Shown one piece after another: positions 57,915 to 64,000 of a stretch of 64,000 nucleotides of DNA. The notes below the pieces were generated by a model that saw only the letters and a list, made by a program, of their open reading frames with translations, did no database searches and was not told where the DNA came from. Each line of letters starts with the position of its first letter. Positions within the stretch are counted from its first letter, which is position 1. The position numbers and the translations under genes were made by a program. Source of the DNA: Deltaproteobacteria bacterium (GTDB lineage Bacteria; Myxococcota; Myxococcia; Myxococcales; Anaeromyxobacteraceae); assembly GCA_016214955.1 (NCBI GenBank), contig JACRMN010000007.1, positions 186,001 through 250,000 of the forward strand. The letters run 5' to 3'.

Positions 57915-59063
57915 ATGCCCCGCCCCGGCGATCCCCTCTCGGCCATCGACACGCCCGCCCTGGTCCTCGACCTCGACGCCATGGAGCGCAACCTGGCCCG
58001 CATGGCCGCCTTCGCCCGCAGCGCCGGGCTGCGGCTCCGGCCCCACGCCAAGATGCACAAGAGCGCCGAGCTGGCGCGCCTGCAGGTGGCGGCAGGTGCC
58101 GTGGGGGTCTGCGTCCAGAAGACCGCCGAGGCCGAGGCGCTGGCGGCCGGCGGGGTGCTCGACCTCTACGTCAGCAACGAGGTGGTGGCGCCCGGGAAGC
58201 TGGCGCGCCTGGCGGCGCTGGCCCGCGACCTCGGCTCCCGGGGCGGCCGGCTCGGCGTGGCGGTGGACTCGGCCGACGGGGTGGCGCGCCTCGACGCCGC
58301 GCTGCGCGAGGCGGCGGCGGTGGCCGACGTCTTCGTGGAGATCGACGTGGGCCAGGGGCGCTGCGGCGCGCCCCCGGCCGACCGCGAGCCGGGCGCGGCG
58401 CTGGCGCTGGCGCGGCAGGTGGCGGCCAGCCCGCGGATGCGGCTGGCCGGCCTGCAGGCCTACAACGGCAAGGCGCAGCACCTGCGCGCGGTGGAGGCGC
58501 GGCGCGCCGCCGTGGCGGCCAGCGCGGCCTCGGCCCGGGCCACCCGCGAGGCGCTGCTCGGCGCCGGGCTGCCCTGCCCGCTGGTCACCGGCGCCGGCAC
58601 CGGGAGCTACTTCCTGGAGGCTGCGCTGGGCGTACACGGGGAGCTGCAGGCCGGGAGCTACCTCTTCATGGACCGGGACTACGGCGACAACGAGGGCGAC
58701 CCGGCCCACCCCCACTTCGAGCACGCGCTCTTCGTGCTCGCCGAGGTGATGAGCGCCGGCTCCGCCCACGCGGTGGTGGACGCCGGCCACAAGAGCCACG
58801 CCGTGGACTCGGGCCTGCCGCGGGTCCACGACCCCGCCGGCCGGCGCCGCCTGGCCTTCGAGAACGGCGGCGACGAGCACGGCATCCTGCGCCCGGCCGA
58901 CGGCGGCCCGCCGCCGCGCCTGGGCGACCGGGTCTGGCTCGTCCCCGGCCACTGCGACCCCACCGTGAACCTGCACGCGCGCTACGTGGGGGTGCGCGGC
59001 GGGCTCCTGGCGGGCCGGGTGGAGCGGCTCATCGCCATCGACGCGCGGGGCGCGCTCACCTGA
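57915..59063 (+). CDS. DSD1 family PLP-dependent enzyme (D-threonine aldolase / 3-hydroxyaspartate family)
   Basis: A 382-residue enzyme with an alanine racemase-like N-terminal barrel. ALVLDLDAMERNLARMAAFARSAGLRLRPHAKMHKSAELARLQVAAGA holds the PLP lysine in HAKMHKS. VCVQKTAEAEALAAGGVLDLYVSNEVV and DVFVEIDVGQGRCG follow, and a C-terminal DSD1 beta domain carries VPGHCDPTVNLHARYVGVRGG with the His and Cys metal site. The family includes D-threonine aldolase, D-serine and D-threo-3-hydroxyaspartate dehydratase, and beta-hydroxyaspartate aldolase. ATG at 57915. Together with glycolate-type oxidase genes, a role in glyoxylate or hydroxyaspartate metabolism is attractive but not shown. Confidence 0.87.
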   Translation: MPRPGDPLSAIDTPALVLDLDAMERNLARMAAFARSAGLRLRPHAKMHKSAELARLQVAAGAVGVCVQKTAEAEALAAGGVLDLYVSNEVVAPGKLARLAALARDLGSRGGRLGVAVDSADGVARLDAALREAAAVADVFVEIDVGQGRCGAPPADREPGAALALARQVAASPRMRLAGLQAYNGKAQHLRAVEARRAAVAASAASARATREALLGAGLPCPLVTGAGTGSYFLEAALGVHGELQAGSYLFMDRDYGDNEGDPAHPHFEHALFVLAEVMSAGSAHAVVDAGHKSHAVDSGLPRVHDPAGRRRLAFENGGDEHGILRPADGGPPPRLGDRVWLVPGHCDPTVNLHARYVGVRGGLLAGRVERLIAIDARGALT

Positions 59064-59122
59064 CGCCGCGGCTCCGGCGCCGGGGAGCGCACCCGCCCTG
59101 CGCGCGCCGCGGGCTCACGCCG

Positions 59123-60439
59123 TCAGCCGGGCGCGCCAGCTCCTTCGGCCGGCCGCGTCGCCGCGGCGCCCGGACCCGCCGTCACTCGCGGCGCCTCCTG
59201 CCCCTGCGCGGCCTCGGCCGGGCCCGACAGCACGAAGGCCGCCACCGCCGCCGGCACCGAGGTGGAGACCACCGGCTCCTGGAGCTCGACCACCGGGAGG
59301 AGCCGGGAGACCAGGATGAACACCGCCACGCCCAGTGCCGCCATGCCCACCGTCACCGCCAGCTCACCCGCCGAGGGCCAGTAGCTCCAGCCCTCGCCGG
59401 CGTCGTAGCAGGTGAGGAAGGCGTCGATGCGCCAGAGGGAGCAGCCGGCCACCACCGCCAGCGCGCCCGCGATCCGCGCCCGGTTCTGGCGCACCCGCCG
59501 CGAGAGGAAGAGGAAGGCGGGGATCAGGAACAGCGCCAGCTCCAGCACGAAGAAGGCCAGGTGGAAGTCGGGCACCAGCAGGAGCCCGAGCTTGCCGCTC
59601 CAGGCGATGTCGGCGAGCCGCACCACCGCGAAGAGCACCAGCAGCAGGCCGTTCACCCGGGACATGTCGGCGAGGAGCAGCCCGTCGAGCCGGGCCGACC
59701 AGGTGTGCTTCATGAGCGCCGTGAGCACCACCACCGCGCCCAGCCCCATGGAGAGGCACGACACCAGCGCCAGCAGCGGCAGGAGCGAGGTGTGCCAGAG
59801 CGGGTGGAGCTTGGGGCCGGCCACGATCATCAGGCCGCCCAGCGAGCTCTGGTGCATGGTGGGGAGCAGCATCGCCAGCGCGATGATCCAGGGCATGGCC
59901 CGGGCCAGCCGGCGGCCCCAGCGCTGGCCCCAGGCGGCGCGGGCCCGCTCCGGGCTCCGGGCGGCGTCGTCGAGCACCGCCGGCAGCATCTCGATCCAGA
60001 GCACGCAGACGTAGGCGATGACGCAGACGGCCACCTCGAGCAGCACCGAGCTCAGGTTCCAGAGCGGCGGCGCGGCCAGCAGGTACATGTTCCAGGGGCG
60101 GCCCAGCGCCACCACGATGGAGGCGCCGCCCAGCGAGTAGGCGATGGCCGCCAGCAGCACCGCCGGCCGGACGAGCGGGTGGTAGTGGCCGCGGTTCAAG
60201 AGGTAGCAGAGCAGCCCCACCGAGTAGGCCCCGGCGCCGATGCCGGTGAACACCACCACGTTGACCGGCTCCCAGATGCCCCAGGCGTAGCCGTCGTTCA
60301 TGTTGCTGACCGCGCCGATGCCGTCGATGAAGCGGAAGACGATGACCGCCTCGGCGACGGCGAAGAGGGCCAGCAACCACAGCATGGGGCGGTCCAGCAG
60401 CGGACCGCCGATGGCCCGCGCCCGCGCCTGCGCCGTCAT
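59123..60439 (-). CDS. NrfD/PsrC (HybB-like) membrane quinone-reductase subunit
   Basis: A 438-residue integral membrane protein of the NrfD family with about ten helices. WLLALFAVAEAVIVFRFIDGIGAVSNMNDGYAWGIWEPVNVVVFTGIGAGAYSVGLLCYLLN is the HybB-type N-terminus, and PTMHQSSLGGLMIVAGPKLHPLWHTSLLPLLALVSCLSMG and WRIDAFLTCYDAG follow. It exchanges electrons with the quinone pool. The ATG at 60439 overlaps the ferredoxin gene stop. A Pro/Ala-rich tail of about 45 residues is unusual. No catalytic subunit (hydrogenase, molybdoenzyme, cytochrome) is encoded beside it. Confidence 0.9.
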   Translation of the reverse strand: MTAQARARAIGGPLLDRPMLWLLALFAVAEAVIVFRFIDGIGAVSNMNDGYAWGIWEPVNVVVFTGIGAGAYSVGLLCYLLNRGHYHPLVRPAVLLAAIAYSLGGASIVVALGRPWNMYLLAAPPLWNLSSVLLEVAVCVIAYVCVLWIEMLPAVLDDAARSPERARAAWGQRWGRRLARAMPWIIALAMLLPTMHQSSLGGLMIVAGPKLHPLWHTSLLPLLALVSCLSMGLGAVVVLTALMKHTWSARLDGLLLADMSRVNGLLLVLFAVVRLADIAWSGKLGLLLVPDFHLAFFVLELALFLIPAFLFLSRRVRQNRARIAGALAVVAGCSLWRIDAFLTCYDAGEGWSYWPSAGELAVTVGMAALGVAVFILVSRLLPVVELQEPVVSTSVPAAVAAFVLSGPAEAAQGQEAPRVTAGPGAAATRPAEGAGAPG

Positions 60440-61377
60440 GGCTTCTCCTCCTCGTGCGAGGGCTCCCCCTCCTGCTCCTTGCGGTTGCGGCGGACCAGGT
60501 AGGCGGCCGCCGCGTAGAGCCCGATGGGCGCCAGGCCGTTCAGGTACGGCGCGTGGGAAACGGTCTCGGAGGCGTGAGCGTACGAGCCCTCCGGGAGCTC
60601 CGGGAAGCCCAGGTCGGCGAACGAGACCCCGGCCGCGGCCAGGTAGAGGACCTGCGTGCCGCCGCCCTCCTTCTCTCCGAAGATCCGCTCCTGGTAGCGC
60701 CCGGGCTCCGCGGCCTGGCGGCGCCGGGCCTCGACGAGCAGGTCGGCGCGCCAGCCGTACTGCAGCGCGCCGGCGGGGCACACCTGGGCGCAGGCCGGGT
60801 TGGCCACCGCCCTCGGGCCCTCCTGCGCCGGGTCGGCCCGGTGCCGGCAGAGCTCGCACTTGGAGATGAGCGGGAAGGCCTCGCGCCACTCGAACCTGGG
60901 GATGGCGAAGGCGCAGGCGATCTGGCAGTAGCGGCAGCCCAGGCACAGGTCCTTGTCGTAGAGGACGATGCCGGTGCCCCTCCGCTCGCCGCCCATGTCC
61001 CGCTTGCCGCGCCCCTCCTTGTGCAGCGCCCCGAGCACGCAGACCGAGACGCAGGAGGGATCCACGCAGTGCATGCACTGCCGCTTCACGAGGGCCGTGA
61101 CGGCCCCGTCGGCCGCCGGCCGGCCGAGCCGCCGCGTCTTCACCACGCTGCGGGTGGTGCTGGAGAGCTCCCGGGGATCGTCCCAGGGCTGCCCGTTCGA
61201 CTCCTTGCAGGCGGCCGCGCAGCCGCCGCACCCCACGCAGCGGGTCGAGTCGTAGAGCATGCCCACCGCCCCGGCCTCGGGCTCCACCCTCTCGCGGGCA
61301 CGCGCCCTCTCCGGCAGCACGGCGGCCGCGCCCGCGGCCACCGCGCCCTTGAGCAGGAGGCGTCTGGAGACCCGCAT
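60436..61377 (-). CDS. Tat-exported four-cluster ferredoxin-like subunit (HybA-like)
   Basis: A 313-residue periplasmic iron-sulfur protein. The Tat signal is VSRRLLLKGAVAAGAAA. Four cluster motifs follow in order: CVGCGGCAAAC, CMHCVDPSCVSVC, CLGCRYCQIAC and CELCRHR...CAQVCPAG, each binding one [4Fe-4S]. A C-terminal hydrophobic helix (about 285-300: LNGLAPIGLYAAAAYLV) anchors it to the membrane. It carries electrons between a periplasmic partner and the NrfD-type subunit encoded next. ATG at 61377. Confidence 0.92.
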   Translation of the reverse strand: MRVSRRLLLKGAVAAGAAAVLPERARARERVEPEAGAVGMLYDSTRCVGCGGCAAACKESNGQPWDDPRELSSTTRSVVKTRRLGRPAADGAVTALVKRQCMHCVDPSCVSVCVLGALHKEGRGKRDMGGERRGTGIVLYDKDLCLGCRYCQIACAFAIPRFEWREAFPLISKCELCRHRADPAQEGPRAVANPACAQVCPAGALQYGWRADLLVEARRRQAAEPGRYQERIFGEKEGGGTQVLYLAAAGVSFADLGFPELPEGSYAHASETVSHAPYLNGLAPIGLYAAAAYLVRRNRKEQEGEPSHEEEKP

Positions 61378-61379
61378 GG

Positions 61380-61751
61380 TCAGCGCCTCGCGACCGGCGG
61401 GAAGCGGCCGATGAGGGCGTGGGCCCCGCCCACCAGCGCCAGCCACAGCACCACCGCCACCGGCGAGCCCACCATGCGGAAGGTCTCCGCGGCGCTGGCG
61501 CCCAGGAAGGAGTCGGAGGCCGCCAGCACCGCCGGCGCGGCCAGCGGCAGCAGCAGGATGCCACCCACGCAGCCCTTGACCGCCAGCACCGCCCAGCGTG
61601 GCGCGGCCGCAGCCTGGGCCGCCGCCGCCGCCGCGCGCCTCGCCGCCGGCGCCCGGACCCTCGGCGCCCGGCGCACCGCGGGCCCCTTGAAGAGCACCGG
61701 CGGCAGCACCTCGATGGGACCTGGCTCGTTGCTGCGGATCGTGGGTTCCAT
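61380..61751 (-). CDS. Small membrane protein of unknown function
   Basis: A 123-residue protein, with an N-terminal Pro/Arg/Ala-rich cytoplasmic region and two hydrophobic helices (about 52-80 and 92-113). It is the first gene of the three-gene leftward unit with the ferredoxin and NrfD subunits; its stop is 2 bp from the ferredoxin start. ATG at 61751 after GAGGG; a further upstream ATG at 61772 is less supported. Role unknown, perhaps assembly or anchoring of the complex. Confidence 0.7.
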   Translation of the reverse strand: MEPTIRSNEPGPIEVLPPVLFKGPAVRRAPRVRAPAARRAAAAAAQAAAAPRWAVLAVKGCVGGILLLPLAAPAVLAASDSFLGASAAETFRMVGSPVAVVLWLALVGGAHALIGRFPPVARR

Positions 61752-61995
61752 GGTTCCCTCGCTCGACGCCACCTGGCGTGTTACCCGCCTCCTTAGCAGC
61801 CGGCGCGCCAGCCTCCGGCGCGCGCAAGCCCGCGAAACCAGGGTGCCGCAGGGAGCGCCGGGAGGGCTCCGATCGCCAACGATCTGGACAGGGGGCGCGA
61901 AGCCGCGGGAGTCCGCGGGCCTGCGCCTGCCAACATCCTTGGCACCCTCTTCGGGGAGCGACGGGCCGCGTGCGGGCCCGGGGGGTGGGGAGGGC

Positions 61996-63419
<1,424 letters not shown>

Positions 63420-63423
<4 letters not shown>

Positions 63424-64000
63424 GTGATCCCGCCCCGCGCCGGCAGCAGGAAGTGGAAGGTCGTCCCCTCCCCCACCTGGCTCTCCAGCTCGATGCGCCC
63501 CTGGTGCTGGTGGATGATCTCCTCGGTGATTGCCAGTCCCAGGCCGGTGCCGCCGGAGCGCTGCCGGGTGGTGAAGAAGGGATCGAAGATCCGGCGCTGC
63601 AGGTGCGAGGGGATCCCGCAGCCGTTGTCCTCGATGGAGAGGCGCACCCAGGCCCCGTCGGGCTCGAGCCGGGCGCGGATGCGCACCCGCCCCGCGGGGT
63701 CGCCGCCCAGGGCCTGCTGGGCGTTCTGCAGCACGTTGACCACCACCTGCTGGAGCTGGCTCAGGTTCCCGCGGATGCGCGGCAACCGCGGGTCGATGTC
63801 CTCCTCGAGCCGGACCCGCTTCAGGTGGTTGTGCAGCAGCCGCACCGAGGCCCGCACCGCCTCGGCCAGGTCCACCGCCTCGTCGATCCGCCCCTCGTCG
63901 CGGCGGGCGAAGGTGCGCAGGTCGCTGACGATGGCGCCGATGCGCGCGGCCCCGTCGGCCATGTCCCGGAGGAGCACCGGGACCTGCCGCCGGAAGAAGG
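63420..64000 (-). CDS. Sensor histidine kinase, C-terminal part (partial)
   Basis: The last 193 or so residues of a histidine kinase. They contain the N box region (LQQVVVNVLQNAQQALGG), the G1 box DNGCGIP, the F box FDPFFTTRQRSGGTGLGLAI and the terminal TTFHFLLPARG of the HATPase domain. The 5' part, including the phospho-acceptor His and sensor, lies beyond the window. It is coupled to the NtrC-type regulator by a 4-bp overlap, so the two are a two-component pair. Confidence 0.92.

Noticed and set aside
61752-61995. Possible sigma54 promoter upstream of the ferredoxin/NrfD unit, suggested by the adjacent NtrC regulator
   Set aside because: Sequences such as GGCAC-N5-TTTC and GGCAGGCGCAGGC are near misses, but none keeps the invariant GG-N10-GC elements.

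Overview
The window is about 74% G+C, densely packed, and written in strongly GC3-biased genes with many GTG starts and 4-bp stop/start overlaps (GTGA, ATGA). I see no rRNA, tRNA, CRISPR array, insertion sequence or phage gene. The content (two NosL-family proteins, an NrfD/ferredoxin module, a TAXI-type TRAP transporter, many acyl-CoA enzymes, an OAR-like TonB receptor, an NtrC-type regulator) suggests a versatile respiratory deltaproteobacterium/myxobacterium, with Anaeromyxobacter-like bacteria my best guess. That is an inference from content and composition, not a database match.

Layout. (1) 1-6161: a divergent envelope metal/redox cluster. An ABC ATPase and FtsX-type permease, a small membrane protein, a NosL protein and a tandemly duplicated Met/His-rich lipoprotein run leftward. 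An outer-membrane barrel, a thioredoxin-fold lipoprotein and a second NosL protein run rightward. (2) 6274-18699: acyl-CoA catabolism (MDR reductase, 3-hydroxyacyl-CoA dehydrogenase, three acyl-CoA dehydrogenases, aldehyde dehydrogenase, SDR, two MaoC proteins, two hot-dog thioesterases, RidA-like protein, IclR regulator) with an unexpected ComB-like phosphatase. (3) 18819-20359: an N-terminally truncated antiporter, cytochrome P460 and a DUF6132-like protein. (4) 20620-24630: two tiny Cys-rich proteins, thioredoxin reductase, thioredoxin, an ArsM-like methyltransferase and a radical SAM/SPASM protein. Together these look like an undescribed peptide-modification (RiPP-like) or thiol/metalloid system. 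(5) 24750-28604: a periplasmic OB-like protein, a CoA-transferase/citryl-CoA-lyase-like pair and four small unknown genes.

(6) 28646-45467: a complete-looking beta-glucan utilisation locus. TonB receptor, GH144-type endo-glucanase, Tat-exported sugar-binding lipoprotein, two ABC permeases, a large six-hairpin glycosidase-like protein, a 1127-residue GH94-like phosphorylase and a GH1 beta-glucosidase lie under a divergent ROK regulator. GH144 plus a phosphorylase of about 1100 residues points to beta-1,2-glucan (sophorooligosaccharides). Polymer would be bound and cut at the surface, oligomers imported, then phosphorolysed and hydrolysed inside; no transport ATPase is encoded here.

(7) 45560-47139: a 23-residue membrane peptide and two membrane-anchored GcvH-like proteins without a lysine at the canonical lipoylation position. 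(8) 47671-59063: a hydroxyacid locus with a GntR/FadR regulator, GlcD/GlcF/GlcE-like oxidase subunits, a fused TAXI TRAP permease with its receptor and a DUF1850 protein, a LarA-like racemase and a DSD1-family PLP enzyme. Three copies of a GCTGT-N3-ACAGC-type inverted repeat sit in front of its transcription units, so it is probably one regulon. (9) 59123-61751: a small membrane protein, Tat-exported four-cluster ferredoxin and NrfD-type quinone-interacting protein. (10) 61996-64000: an NtrC-family sigma54 activator and the 3' part of its histidine kinase.
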